Origin: Bacteroidota bacterium
Lineage (GTDB): Bacteria; Bacteroidota; Bacteroidia; Flavobacteriales; Schleiferiaceae
Assembly (NCBI GenBank): GCA_024742495.1
Contig: JANSYJ010000007.1
Location: 1-64,000, forward strand
DNA length: 64,000 bases
Direction of reading: 5' to 3'
Shown: in pieces, positions 33,050 through 42,027 of the stretch
How positions within the stretch are numbered: position 1 is the first letter of the stretch
Layout: each line of letters begins with the position of its first letter
The notes under the pieces: generated by a model
Databases searched by the model: none
What the model was told of the DNA's origin: nothing
The model's input: only the letters and a program-made list of their open reading frames with translations
Position numbers and translations under genes: made by a program

Positions 33050-33757
33050 TTATTCAAATGTGAAATTGATCAGGAGAGCGCGGGTATAAATACCATCTAA
33101 GCCTTCAGCCAAAAAGGTATCATCATCCACCTTCTGATTGGTGATGCCAAAGGAGTAAATAATTTGGGGCGAAAATTTGAAAAACTCAAAATACAGATCC
33201 ACGCCTATGCCGAGGTCATAATTGATTTCGTTTCGCTTCAATTTAAAAACCCGATCATCCTGCACATCTTGATCACTAGAAAGATCGAGGTTATACTTGG
33301 GCCCAGCCAAAAGGTAAAGCCGGTAATTTCCAATGCGATCGGCTCGAAATTTAGCGTAAACGGGAAACTCCAAAAAGGAAGACTCAATTTGTCTTTCAAC
33401 CAATTCTCTATTTAAGGTGAACTGGTTGAGTACATCAAAACGCAGGGTCCTCAAGGTGAAGGCGTATCCGGGGCTAAAGTTTAAATCCCAATGGTCGCCC
33501 AGTCTAAACTTACTGATAATCCGAATGGTGTATCCCGGGGAAGTTTCAGAGTAAACTCGATAATAACCTGGCAGATCGGCCCCAAGATCGGGAAGGGTAC
33601 GCGTGCGAAAATCGATATAATTCAATCCAATCGAAAAGCCAAAATCTATCGGTTTACGATCGTAACGCGGATTGTTTTTAATACGTTTTCCTTGCGCTTG
33701 CGCTCCCAAGGAGCAAGCCATTAGTACTAATAGTATGAGGCACTTTTTAATCACCAA
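33050..33757 (-). CDS. porT: PorT-family outer membrane protein (type IX secretion)
   Basis: The 235-residue protein has a signal peptide (CLILLVLMACSLGAQAQ), a short basic periplasmic segment, and an eight-strand-like outer-membrane barrel (DFGFSIGLNYIDFRTRTLPD, SPGYTIRIISKFRLGDHWDL, DLGIGVDLYFEFFKFSPQII). The gene lies directly beside ubiE, the conserved position of porT in Flavobacteriia. PorT is needed for T9SS function and gliding, and the window also contains a T9SS cargo domain. Assignment rests on length, barrel pattern and neighbourhood. Confidence 0.82.
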   Translation of the reverse strand: MVIKKCLILLVLMACSLGAQAQGKRIKNNPRYDRKPIDFGFSIGLNYIDFRTRTLPDLGADLPGYYRVYSETSPGYTIRIISKFRLGDHWDLNFSPGYAFTLRTLRFDVLNQFTLNRELVERQIESSFLEFPVYAKFRADRIGNYRLYLLAGPKYNLDLSSDQDVQDDRVFKLKRNEINYDLGIGVDLYFEFFKFSPQIIYSFGITNQKVDDDTFLAEGLDGIYTRALLINFTFE

Positions 33758-33781
33758 AAGTCAACGTTTTATATGCGGCTC

Positions 33782-34507
33782 TTATTTTAAACCTTCATAA
33801 ATGGAGGCAATGCCAAAGGTAAGTGGAATTCGCTCACCGGCAGTATAGCCGCATTCTTTCATAATATTCATAAAAGCCTCGCCATGCGGAAAAGCTTGCA
33901 CCGACTCGGGTAAGTATGTATATGCACGCGGGTCCTTGCTAATTAGCTTACCCACCGAGGGTAAAATATTTTTGAAGTAAAAATTATAGAGCTGCTTAAA
34001 TGGAAACTTTTGTGGTTGAGAAAACTCCAAAACCAAGAGATGTCCGCCCGGTTTAAGCACCCGATTCATTTCGGATAGGCCTTTCTTGAGGTTTTCAAAA
34101 TTCCGTACTCCAAAGGCCACGGTAATCGCATCGAAGGTGGCATCTGGAAAGGGAAGGTTTTCGGAATCGGCCTGCTCGAGACTAATAATTTGGCTCAGCC
34201 CTTTTTTAGCCACTTTTTGCCTACCCACATCCAGCATTCCATTGGAAATGTCGATGCCCGTAATTTTTTCGGGATGGGCTTTTTCGAGGGCAATGGCTAA
34301 ATCGGCGGTTCCGGTGGCGACATCTAAAATCATTTTAGGTTTTTTAGCCTCCACCATGCGCACTACCTTTTTACGCCATCCTTTATCAATGCTTAAGGAA
34401 AGTACATGGTTTAAAAGATCATAACGCTCGGAAATATTGTCAAACATTTCCGCCACTTGCTCTTTCTTACTTCCTTCTGCCTCATAGGGCTTTACTTCCT
34501 TGCTCAT
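33782..34507 (-). CDS. ubiE: Demethylmenaquinone methyltransferase
   Basis: The 241-residue SAM-dependent enzyme makes menaquinone from demethylmenaquinone, the last step of the respiratory quinone pathway. Family blocks are [36 protein letters not shown] (SAM site), [38 protein letters not shown] and [12 protein letters not shown]. Length is normal. A TACCTTTG promoter element stands 18 nt upstream, and porT follows 24 nt downstream. Confidence 0.96.
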   Translation of the reverse strand: MSKEVKPYEAEGSKKEQVAEMFDNISERYDLLNHVLSLSIDKGWRKKVVRMVEAKKPKMILDVATGTADLAIALEKAHPEKITGIDISNGMLDVGRQKVAKKGLSQIISLEQADSENLPFPDATFDAITVAFGVRNFENLKKGLSEMNRVLKPGGHLLVLEFSQPQKFPFKQLYNFYFKNILPSVGKLISKDPRAYTYLPESVQAFPHGEAFMNIMKECGYTAGERIPLTFGIASIYEGLK

Positions 34508-34524
34508 AGTCTTTTTCTGGGCGG

Positions 34525-34532
34525 CAAAGGTA
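34525..34532 (-). promoter_or_regulatory. Bacteroidota -7 promoter element for ubiE-porT
   Basis: Minus-strand TACCTTTG matches TAnnTTTG and lies 18 nt above the ubiE ATG, so ubiE, porT and possibly the FAD gene share this promoter. Confidence 0.6.
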
Positions 34533-34603
34533 AGGAGAGTATCGCATTATTAGACTAATAACTTGGGACTTAGAAGGAGATATAGATAAAATCTTTTAAA
34601 GAA

Positions 34604-35500
34604 CTAAAGCTTAAAGGGTACGGTAATTCCAAGCCAGGGTATTCCAAAGTATTCATCGTAAAAGAGATCGTCAGTGGGAATAACAAAGCCCAGCCCGTAA
34701 TCCAAGCTCACATCATTCCAAACCGTCCTTCCACCAAAGGAGGCAATCGCAACATCGGCGATAAAAAAGTTTTCAGAAATCAAGAAGAATTTGCGATTTA
34801 CGCGAGCCAAACCGCTTAGGCTGATGGTAGGTAGCTCCGACCATTCTCCATCAAACATGCCATAGCCAACGGATAGGTTAATATTTCGATCGCGATCCCC
34901 CAAGGTAAATGCGCCATAGGCAATACCAAAAGTGTTATTATAGTCGCTCCCAACGATGGTTCCGAAAAGTCCTCCTAGGGCAATATTAAAGCGATCATCA
35001 GCTAAAGGGAAACTAAATTTTGGAGTAAACCACACCGGACTAGGGGCACCTAAGCCGAATATAAATAAGGGCACGGTGCCAACTCCAATGCTAAAGCGAT
35101 CGCTTAGTCCGACCGAAACCTGATTGAGGAAAACCCAATTGTTTTGATAGTAGCCTTCTCCTTTTTTTAATCCGAATGCATTTGGACCAAAAAAATAGCG
35201 ACTTGCCTGAAGATTATAGTGATAGTCGTTATTGGAATCCCAGCGGTCGTAGCTTATTTCCTTTATCGAATCCAAAGGAATTTGATAGCTCTCATTTCGG
35301 TCAATATCGCTTAGGCGGATAAAGGAGCTGTTTTGCTCGATTAAAAAACCATCGTAGCGGATGCCATCAATGGTCCTTAGTTTAACATAGGTTTTAAGCG
35401 CCTCAACTTTGGAGCTGTCGGGAATTTCTGCTACATATTGCGCCTTTAAGGCAATGCTGCTGATAAAACAGAAAATGATTACTTGAAGGCTGGTTTTCAT
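34604..35500 (-). CDS. Predicted outer-membrane beta-barrel protein
   Basis: The 298-residue product has a signal peptide (QVIIFCFISSIALKAQ). A small Sm-like beta domain follows (VKLRTIDGIRYDGFLIEQNS, SIKEISYDRW), then a ~200-residue barrel of alternating strands (NQVSVGLSDRFSIGVGTVPL, KFSFPLADDRFNIALGGLFG, INLSVGYGMF) ending in a terminal amphipathic strand (WLGITVPFKL). Proteins with this LRTIDG-plus-barrel layout recur in Bacteroidota without known function. It stands alone between ubiE and the GT9 gene. Confidence 0.72.
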   Translation of the reverse strand: MKTSLQVIIFCFISSIALKAQYVAEIPDSSKVEALKTYVKLRTIDGIRYDGFLIEQNSSFIRLSDIDRNESYQIPLDSIKEISYDRWDSNNDYHYNLQASRYFFGPNAFGLKKGEGYYQNNWVFLNQVSVGLSDRFSIGVGTVPLFIFGLGAPSPVWFTPKFSFPLADDRFNIALGGLFGTIVGSDYNNTFGIAYGAFTLGDRDRNINLSVGYGMFDGEWSELPTISLSGLARVNRKFFLISENFFIADVAIASFGGRTVWNDVSLDYGLGFVIPTDDLFYDEYFGIPWLGITVPFKL

Positions 35501-35549
35501 TCCGATACTTTTGCTAATAGATGCAAAAAGTATTGGAATGGTTGGAGGC

Positions 35550-36578
35550 TTAAGCTAAAAGCGCTGCGACTTTCTGATTTAGAGCTTGTACGGATAAATC
35601 TTCCAGGCATGCCCAATCGCCTCTACTACATGTGGAACTGCCATAAATACTACAAGGACGGCAATTGAGTGCATCATCCGGCAGGGATAGCATATTATTC
35701 AGATTGTTATAAGGGGCAAAGCCCGCAGCCGGATGGGTTCCTCCCCAGAGGGAAATCACCTTTGTTCCCGACCAAGCGGCAAGGTGCATATTGGAGGAGT
35801 CGTTGCTAATAAAAATTTGATTTTGGGCCATGAGGGCTATTTCTTGATCGAGCGGAAATAAACCTGCGGCAAGATGAAAATTGGCATCGGCGCTTTCGCC
35901 AATCTCATTTAAAAATGGAATTTCATCAGGCCCACCGAAAAGAAAAAAATGATAGTCTGAGCTTTGATGTGCCTTTAAAAACTGAACAAACTTTTCCTTA
36001 GGCCATTGTTTGCTGCGATGCCTTGCTCCCGGCGCGATACCAATATTTATGGCTCCGGCCTTGGATTGCCACCACTTTTCGGCATCAGCTTTAAGCTTAA
36101 AGGGTGCCTTATTGACAGAAGTCCTATTAAAATTGCTTTTTAGGCCTGCAGCTTTAAAAGTATTTAAATGGATTTTGCTTATCGCTTTTAAAGCAAACTG
36201 CTCGGCATTCTTGGTCTCTAAAAATTGTTTTCGTCCCTTTCGATTTTTGTCAATGCCATAAACCTTAGAGCCTTTAAAGGCATAAAATTTATTTAATAGC
36301 TGCGTGCGCAATACGGCATGACTATCAATTACCACATCAGGTTGAAAATCTTTAAAAATCTCATTGGCCAATTTCTTTAAACCAAGAAATCCCTTATGCT
36401 TTGACTGAAGATCAGCGGCAAAAAAACGCAGGCCTATTCCTTCGGCCAAGGGCCTTAGATAAGGACGAGAGCAAAAGGCAAAGTCATGTTGTGGATACTC
36501 CTCCTTAAGCGCTTGTAAAATGGGCAGTAGAATTGCGATATCGCCCAGGGCGGAAAAACGCTGGACTAATATTCGCAT
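35550..36578 (-). CDS. Glycosyltransferase family 9 (heptosyltransferase-like)
   Basis: The 342-residue enzyme shows the GT9 pattern: MRILVQRFSALGDIAILLPI at the N-terminus (phosphate-binding loop), PDVVIDSHAVLRTQLLN, NIGIAPGARHRSKQWPKEKF (donor-binding domain), FISNDSSNMHLAAWSGTKVI and SLWGGTHPAAGFAPY. It likely transfers a sugar to the lipopolysaccharide core at the inner membrane. It shares one base with the upstream DUF4254 gene, forming an operon with it. The DUF4254-GT9 pairing is common in Bacteroidota. Confidence 0.9.
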   Translation of the reverse strand: MRILVQRFSALGDIAILLPILQALKEEYPQHDFAFCSRPYLRPLAEGIGLRFFAADLQSKHKGFLGLKKLANEIFKDFQPDVVIDSHAVLRTQLLNKFYAFKGSKVYGIDKNRKGRKQFLETKNAEQFALKAISKIHLNTFKAAGLKSNFNRTSVNKAPFKLKADAEKWWQSKAGAINIGIAPGARHRSKQWPKEKFVQFLKAHQSSDYHFFLFGGPDEIPFLNEIGESADANFHLAAGLFPLDQEIALMAQNQIFISNDSSNMHLAAWSGTKVISLWGGTHPAAGFAPYNNLNNMLSLPDDALNCRPCSIYGSSTCSRGDWACLEDLSVQALNQKVAALLA

Positions 36579-37183
36579 TATTTGTTTTGATATAGAACCG
36601 GATTGAGTTCCGGGTCATTGTACATTTTCATTTGACGGTAAACCTTGGCAATGCGCTTACCAGTTGAAAGGTCGGATAGTAATTGATCCACAGCGGTGCA
36701 TAGATCTTGCTCTTGAATCTGAAGTACTGAGAGCTTATGCTGATTTTTAGCCTGTAAACTTTCGTCGATATCCTTGCGCTGCGCCTCGATATTCATGTGG
36801 TAAAGCTTAAGGGCTAAAATCGATAAACGATCGATGGCCCATCCGGGGCTCTCGGTATTAAGACGGGCAAAAGACTGGGGCTCAACATCCTTATACAAAA
36901 CCAGAATAGAATCGTCAATTTGCTCCACCATATCGGTGCGATTCTGATTGCTGGCGTCTATACGACGTTTAATTTCCAGGGCTTTTTCAGCTTCAATTTC
37001 GGGATCGCGAATGATGTCTTCTAAATGCCATTGAACGGTGTCGATCCAGCATTTGTGATAAAGCATTTCTTGTATGCTATCCTTAGGGAAAGGCATTTTC
37101 ATTGCTTGATCAACATCATCCTTTTCATGATAATCTTCGATGGTCAACTGAAACAGGGCCATCATTTCATCGGCTTTAAGCAT
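36578..37183 (-). CDS. DUF4254-family protein
   Basis: The 201-residue helical protein matches the DUF4254 pattern: MLYHKCWIDTVQWHLEDIIR, DPEIEAEKALEIKRRIDASN, RTDMVEQIDDSILVLY, and SPGWAIDRLSILALKLYHM. The biochemical role is not established. Its repeated pairing with glycosyltransferase 9 suggests a cell-envelope function. It overlaps the aminotransferase gene upstream by 8 nt and the GT9 gene downstream by one base, so the three genes form a tight operon. Confidence 0.85.
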   Translation of the reverse strand: MLKADEMMALFQLTIEDYHEKDDVDQAMKMPFPKDSIQEMLYHKCWIDTVQWHLEDIIRDPEIEAEKALEIKRRIDASNQNRTDMVEQIDDSILVLYKDVEPQSFARLNTESPGWAIDRLSILALKLYHMNIEAQRKDIDESLQAKNQHKLSVLQIQEQDLCTAVDQLLSDLSTGKRIAKVYRQMKMYNDPELNPVLYQNK

Positions 37184-38375
37184 GCTCTAATTTTTCGATG
37201 GCAACTTTCATTCTCTTTAAAGCTTTTTCCAGATCCTCCATAGAGGAGGCATAGGAAAGTCGGATGCAATTTGGATTTCCAAAAGCTTCACCAGGAACTA
37301 AGGCCACTAAGGCTTCTTCTAATAAATAGAGGCATAAATCTGCGGCATTATTTATTTCACGCTCGCCCACTTTAGTGCCAAATAATTGATTCACTTCTGG
37401 GAAAAAGTAAAAGGCTCCTTCGGGCATATTACTTTTAATACCAGGAATTTCATTGAGCCACTCGCTCACTTTATGTCGACGATTATTAAAGGCCTCTCGC
37501 ATTTTGGCGGTGGCTTCTTCGGGGTCGGCCTTTATAGCGGCTAAAGCTGCGCGCTGACTAATACCGCAAGTTGCAGAAGTAAACTGCCCTTGCATTTTGG
37601 TACAAGCTGCTGCCAATTCTGTTGGGGCGGCAATATAGCCTAAGCGCCAACCAGTCATGGCATAGGATTTACTAAAGCCATTAACGGTTATTACTTGCTC
37701 CTTAATGCTGGCAAAAGAGGCAAGGCTTTCGTGTTTTCCTCTAAAATTAATGAGCTCATAAATTTCATCACTTATAGCCCAAACCTGCGGATTGTCTTCG
37801 AGGTAGCCGGCTATTTGTGCAAGGTCTTCTCGGTTAAATACACTGCCGGAAGGGTTACAAGGTGAGCTGAAGATAAGCAGTTTCGTTTTTGAACTATGGT
37901 GTTTATCTAAATCGGCCCGAGTAACTTTAAAGTCATTTTCAATGGCAGTAGGGATTTTAATAGGGATACCTCCTGCCAATCGGATTTGCTCGTAATAGCT
38001 CACCCAATAGGGGGTAGGAACTAAAACTTCATCTCCGGGATTTATGGTACAAAGAATTACGTTCATCAAAGATTGCTTGGCTCCGGTGGAAACCACAATC
38101 TGATTAGCCGTATAATCTAAATCGTTATCGCGTTTTAATTTATCGGCGATGGCCTGTCTCAGATCTTGGTAACCTGGGACCGGTGGATAATGCGAATAAC
38201 CCTCATCAATAGCCTGCTTGGCGGCAGTTCTAATGAAATCGGGAGTATCAAAATCTGGCTCCCCTAAAGAGAGGCTGATAACGTCCAAACCCGCCTCGCG
38301 CATTTCGCGGCTGCGCCGACTCATGGCAATAGTTGCCGACTCGGATAGGTTTTGAATTCGATGCGATAATTTATC
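37176..38375 (-). CDS. PLP-dependent class I aminotransferase (aspartate aminotransferase-like)
   Basis: The enzyme transfers amino groups between aspartate-type amino acids and 2-oxo acids using pyridoxal phosphate. Key segments are VISLSLGEPDFDTPDFIRTA, VVSTGAKQSLMNVI, LVPTPYWVSYYEQIRLAGG, FSSPCNPSGSVFNRED, VISDEIYE-like VWAISDEIYELINF, the PLP lysine in TVNGFSKSYAMTGWRLGYIA, and FGNPNCIRLSYASS. The start at 38375 (MDKLSHRIQNL) is preferred. The longer TTG start at 38399 lies inside a TAGCTTTG promoter element. Length is 399 aa. Confidence 0.92.
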   Translation of the reverse strand, partial: DKLSHRIQNLSESATIAMSRRSREMREAGLDVISLSLGEPDFDTPDFIRTAAKQAIDEGYSHYPPVPGYQDLRQAIADKLKRDNDLDYTANQIVVSTGAKQSLMNVILCTINPGDEVLVPTPYWVSYYEQIRLAGGIPIKIPTAIENDFKVTRADLDKHHSSKTKLLIFSSPCNPSGSVFNREDLAQIAGYLEDNPQVWAISDEIYELINFRGKHESLASFASIKEQVITVNGFSKSYAMTGWRLGYIAAPTELAAACTKMQGQFTSATCGISQRAALAAIKADPEEATAKMREAFNNRRHKVSEWLNEIPGIKSNMPEGAFYFFPEVNQLFGTKVGEREINNAADLCLYLLEEALVALVPGEAFGNPNCIRLSYASSMEDLEKALKRMKVAIEKLEHA

Positions 38376-38396
38376 CATATTCTGTGTAGAAGCTAG

Positions 38397-38404
38397 CAAA
38401 GCTA
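38397..38404 (-). promoter_or_regulatory. Bacteroidota -7 promoter element for the aminotransferase operon
   Basis: Minus-strand TAGCTTTG fits TAnnTTTG. An overlapping second match, TAAATTTG, lies directly upstream at 38405-38412. It rules out the start codon at 38399. Confidence 0.6.
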
Positions 38405-38470
38405 CAAATTTAGCTTCGCTGCCTTAGGATTTTTACGATATTTGAAGCCCGCTAAAATTTCCCGCTCTGC

Positions 38471-38992
38471 ATGGACTTATTTATTGAAATTTTAAAGTAC
38501 GCTTTACCTTCAATTTTTCTTTTGGTGCTCGTCTACATGATGCTCTCCAATTTCATGGACAATGAAGAAAAGCGACGTATGTATTTTCTGAAAAAGGAGA
38601 CCCAAAAAAGTGCTCTACCAGTGCGTATGGCGGCTTATGAGCGAACGGCACTTTTTTTAGAGCGTATTCATCCCGACCGTTTATTGATTAGGGTTCCCGC
38701 TAAGGAAATAAAAGCCAGACATTACCGCAGTTTATTGGTAGAGAGTATCCGAATGGAATTTGAGCATAACCTTTCCCAACAGATCTACCTCAGTGATGAA
38801 GCCTGGAATTTGGTGGTAAACGCTAAAAGTGCCACGGTTGGACTAATAAACAATTGGGCCCAGGAAATCAGTCCAGATGCCCCTGCTTTTGATCTCTCCA
38901 AGCATATTTTAAATAAGGTTATGGAGATGGAGAACTTCCCAACTAAAGGCGCAATTCGCTATTTAAAGGGAGAGATTCGGGCAAATTTTTAA
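38471..38992 (+). CDS. Conserved membrane-anchored protein of unknown function
   Basis: The 173-residue protein has one N-terminal transmembrane helix (YALPSIFLLVLVYMMLSNFM), followed by a charged stretch and a helical soluble domain (RMAAYERTALFLERIHPDRL, IRMEFEHNLSQQIYLSDEAW). It matches a protein I know as widely conserved in Bacteroidota without a function. It is divergent from the aminotransferase operon. The ~290 nt after it contain no gene that I can support. Confidence 0.78.
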   Translation: MDLFIEILKYALPSIFLLVLVYMMLSNFMDNEEKRRMYFLKKETQKSALPVRMAAYERTALFLERIHPDRLLIRVPAKEIKARHYRSLLVESIRMEFEHNLSQQIYLSDEAWNLVVNAKSATVGLINNWAQEISPDAPAFDLSKHILNKVMEMENFPTKGAIRYLKGEIRANF

Positions 38993-39286
38993 TTCCATAC
39001 TGGAATTGGCCATCCGTTTTTCCAACTCTGTCTCATTCGCCAATAATCTGAATGGGCTAATACGGTCTTACAAGGCAGTAAGCAGCTGTGACTAAGAAAT
39101 AATCTTTTATCTTTTCTTCCTCCATAAGACAATGACTCTGCCTAAAAGGCTTAGGCTAGAATAGATTGACCTAAGTTATTAGCGGGCGCCTCTGCTATTA
39201 GCATGACTAAGATTGTTGAAAGCTGGGTAAAGAAAATGGTCCTTAGAAAGCTATCCCAAGGACCATTACAAAAGGACTTATTTTAT

Positions 39287-39970
39287 TTAGAAACGATAAC
39301 CAATGGAAAGACCACTGCGAGGGTCTATGGCTAGAAATGCACTAATATCGATTATTGGCGTTTCTGTGTATTCCATATCATTCACAAAAAAGTAGCCTAA
39401 TCCTCCCCATATCCCAAGGGTTAATCCAGACTTCCATACATGGGTATAGCCAGCAGTAATACCTGCGGAAATACCGAAATAGCTCGCACCATAGCGCTGA
39501 GTTATATAGTTTGGATTGAAAAGGTTACCAGTGGTATTTACAAATTGTACAAAAGCGGAGTCGCCAGTGGCCATACTCCGAACTTTGGTATACACTCCGG
39601 CGTAAAAGCCATCTAGCCCGGGTCGGCGGCTAGGATTAAAATAATAGCGCACTTCTGGTGCCAGCATATAGCCTCTAAAATAATCTATAGAACTTTCAAT
39701 TCCTCCAGGGCCACTAACGGTTGAGGTAACCGCCATATTTAAAAAGCCTGCCGAAACAACAGCACTGAAATTTTTAGAGAGACCAAACTCAGCGTTTAAG
39801 GAATAAACCCCATTATATACGGGAGCTAAGTTTAGAGCAAGGCCAACATTGCCTCCTTTTCTACGACGGCGACGTCTTCTTTCATCATCCTCTCCATCTT
39901 CGCCGGCAAAGGAGTTAGTAGGAATTAAAGTCGCTAAGATCAGGCATAGCGATACCAATAGATTTTTCAT
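39287..39970 (-). CDS. Predicted outer-membrane beta-barrel protein
   Basis: The 227-residue product has a signal peptide (LLVSLCLILATLIPTNSFAG), an unusual acidic-then-basic linker (EDGEDDERRRRRRRKGG), and a barrel of alternating strands (LALNLAPVYNGVYSLNAEFG, YMLAPEVRYYFNPS, HVWKSGLTLGIWGGLGYFFV) ending GLSIGYRF with the terminal Phe expected for outer-membrane insertion. It resembles the DUF3575-like/OmpW-sized barrels. It is divergent from the first secreted paralog. Confidence 0.72.
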   Translation of the reverse strand: MKNLLVSLCLILATLIPTNSFAGEDGEDDERRRRRRRKGGNVGLALNLAPVYNGVYSLNAEFGLSKNFSAVVSAGFLNMAVTSTVSGPGGIESSIDYFRGYMLAPEVRYYFNPSRRPGLDGFYAGVYTKVRSMATGDSAFVQFVNTTGNLFNPNYITQRYGASYFGISAGITAGYTHVWKSGLTLGIWGGLGYFFVNDMEYTETPIIDISAFLAIDPRSGLSIGYRF

Positions 39971-40290
39971 TAGTGAGCAGATTAGATTAGGCGGCGAATT
40001 TAATATAGCGAGCGAATAAATGAAAGCCTAAGTGTTTTAAAAACCAATTTTCCTGAGAGCCTGCCTTGATTTTTGGCTTTAATATCAGATAATTGAAGAA
40101 TGTAATTCTCCGCCTAATACAATTCTGAGGGCCTATTTTTCCTTTGGGACTCAGCAAATTGAAAATGCCGCTGCATCTAATTGATTCATACTAATAGGCT
40201 TTAAAGCTCAAATTTTAGCGAAAAGCCAAGCAAGCAAAAAGGCTAGTTCGTATAATTGTAGAGAATTGCTTTGCTAAAAATTTATTTTAG
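39971..40290. other. Divergent intergenic region without a gene
   Basis: The 320 nt between the barrel gene and the first secreted paralog hold no convincing reading frame on either strand. The region is AT-rich. A TATAATTG element at 40251-40258 could serve as the -7 of the paralog gene. I see no repeats or hairpins of note. Confidence 0.6.
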
Positions 40291-41895
40291 ATGAAATACC
40301 TATACCTTTTTGTTAGTCTGTTCTTAGCGCTTACTATCCACGCCCAAACCACCGTGCAAAAGAGCGCCATATTCGAAGCGGAAGACGCCGGATTTAGCCC
40401 GAAAATTTTACATGAAGACGCCGATTTTATTTATGGTGCTAATGTGGCCCATAATTTAATTAGGGTGGTGGTCTATAATAAGTCCGACTTAAGCCTTAGT
40501 CAGAAATTTGATGTAAAAGTTAGACTGGTGAGTAAAGTAAAGTATGCTTTAATGGAACTCGCTTGGTTTAATGGGAAGATTACCGCTTTTATAAAGGAAG
40601 ACCGGACTTCAGGTGCTACCAGGATTGGGGTTAAGGCATATCCTATCGACCTCAAATTGCGAAAGCTAGAGAAGCCGATTGCACTATACAGTAAGCCTTA
40701 TGAAACCTTTAGCGATCGCGGCCGACTAAAGGTAGATTGCTTGGGTGATAAGGTAGTAATACAGAATGCTACCTATAATCAGGATCGTGATCACACTGAT
40801 AAAGTTCTGGCGGTCTATGATCAAAACCTAAAGGAATTATTGCTGTATAAGTATCAAATGAAATTGGAGTTGGAGGATTTATACAGCATTCCCGCCTTTG
40901 ATAATGAAGGTAATGTGTATTTACAAAACAACCGCAAACTCATTATCCTTCCCAAGGGAAATACTAAGCAAGCTAAGGAGCTTCCTCTTCCCCTAGTTGA
41001 AGAAGAGCGGCTAATTCCATTTAGCTATCAATTGGCCAATACGCCCGATGGCAGAATAGCCCTCACCGCTTTTTACCAGTCGGAGGATGAAGATGAAGAC
41101 ATCTATGCCAACCTGGATGATATCTCAGAATATTATGAAGACGTTGCCACTGAGGGATTGCTTTACTATGTATTTGATCCGGCCAGCCAGGCCTTTATGG
41201 TTCAACGTCGCCATAAATTCGAGCAAAGTTTTGTGGATCGTTTTTTAGAAAGTGGGGATATAGGAGAATTGCCGCGTATTCCGCAAGTCTTTACCAATAT
41301 TAAGTTGCATTTTGATGAGGTGGGAGCTTGTTATCTCCTTGGGGAGCGATTGATTTATCGCCCGTTTTATTCCAATGATTTAATGACTCTTGGTGAGCAA
41401 ATGGGGGAGACCTTTGAAATGGAAGACCTTATTATTCTTAAGGTAAAAGCCAATGGCGACATGGACTGGCAAGAATACGTACCCAAGATGCAGCGCTATA
41501 CTTGGTCTGATGGCAACGCCTTAGTTACCGCTACAGCCACAGAGCGGGAGCTTTCCCAAAAACCCTTAGGTGAATACGATTACTTTTCCTTTTATGCTCG
41601 CTTTGGAGCGGATGGATTAGAATTAATTTACAATGACTACCCAGAGAATGAGCAGGGTCGAGTGTCTTACGAAGATGTAGAAATTTACTATGACTCCGAT
41701 GAAGGTGGTCCCGTATATATTTGTTTCGACAATGAAACTGGAACGGCAAAGGAACGTTCCTATTGGGAGGATTTGGTTATTGAAGATGACCTTTACTTTA
41801 AAACCCAAAACATGTTTTACAGCGAATTGGAAAATGCCTATTATGGCTTTCTGTCTCTAGACGCGGAATATCAGCTAATTCGCTTTGAGCCTTAG
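40291..41895 (+). CDS. Secreted protein, paralog family member 1 (unknown function)
   Basis: The 534-residue protein has a signal peptide (YLYLFVSLFLALTIHAQ), then FEAEDAGFSPKILHE, the family's N-terminal motif. Strand-turn blocks continue to the end (VVVYNKSDLSLSQKFDV, NIKLHFDEVGACYLLGERL, FYSELENAYYGFLSLDAEYQ). The regular strand pattern suggests a beta-propeller, but I recognise no family. There is no T9SS sorting domain, so it is probably periplasmic. It is most similar to the next gene along its whole length, a tandem duplication. Two more distant paralogs lie at 47324 and 49047. Confidence 0.75.
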   Translation: MKYLYLFVSLFLALTIHAQTTVQKSAIFEAEDAGFSPKILHEDADFIYGANVAHNLIRVVVYNKSDLSLSQKFDVKVRLVSKVKYALMELAWFNGKITAFIKEDRTSGATRIGVKAYPIDLKLRKLEKPIALYSKPYETFSDRGRLKVDCLGDKVVIQNATYNQDRDHTDKVLAVYDQNLKELLLYKYQMKLELEDLYSIPAFDNEGNVYLQNNRKLIILPKGNTKQAKELPLPLVEEERLIPFSYQLANTPDGRIALTAFYQSEDEDEDIYANLDDISEYYEDVATEGLLYYVFDPASQAFMVQRRHKFEQSFVDRFLESGDIGELPRIPQVFTNIKLHFDEVGACYLLGERLIYRPFYSNDLMTLGEQMGETFEMEDLIILKVKANGDMDWQEYVPKMQRYTWSDGNALVTATATERELSQKPLGEYDYFSFYARFGADGLELIYNDYPENEQGRVSYEDVEIYYDSDEGGPVYICFDNETGTAKERSYWEDLVIEDDLYFKTQNMFYSELENAYYGFLSLDAEYQLIRFEP

Positions 41896-42003
41896 TTTTT
41901 CCATTGCCGAGCTAAATTTATTGAGTTTTTTAAGTCTGCTTAGGTTTAGCGGAAAAGTGCTTGTTAGAAGGCAATAGGCATTTTGTCGTAGGCTTATTTT
42001 CCG

Positions 42004-42011
42004 TAATCTTA
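42004..42011 (+). promoter_or_regulatory. Putative promoter of secreted paralog 2
   Basis: TAATCTTA (close to TAnnTTTG) lies 18 nt after a TTG at 41983-41985, spaced as -33/-7, and 16 nt before the ATG. A matching TTTTCCGTAACCTTG stretch precedes the M48 peptidase gene, suggesting shared regulation. Confidence 0.4.
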
Positions 42012-42027
42012 CTACTGATATTATTCT

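Noticed and set aside
39001-39286. Possible small gene between 38992 and 39287
   Set aside because: No frame with a start, ribosome-binding context or protein-like composition was found on either strand.
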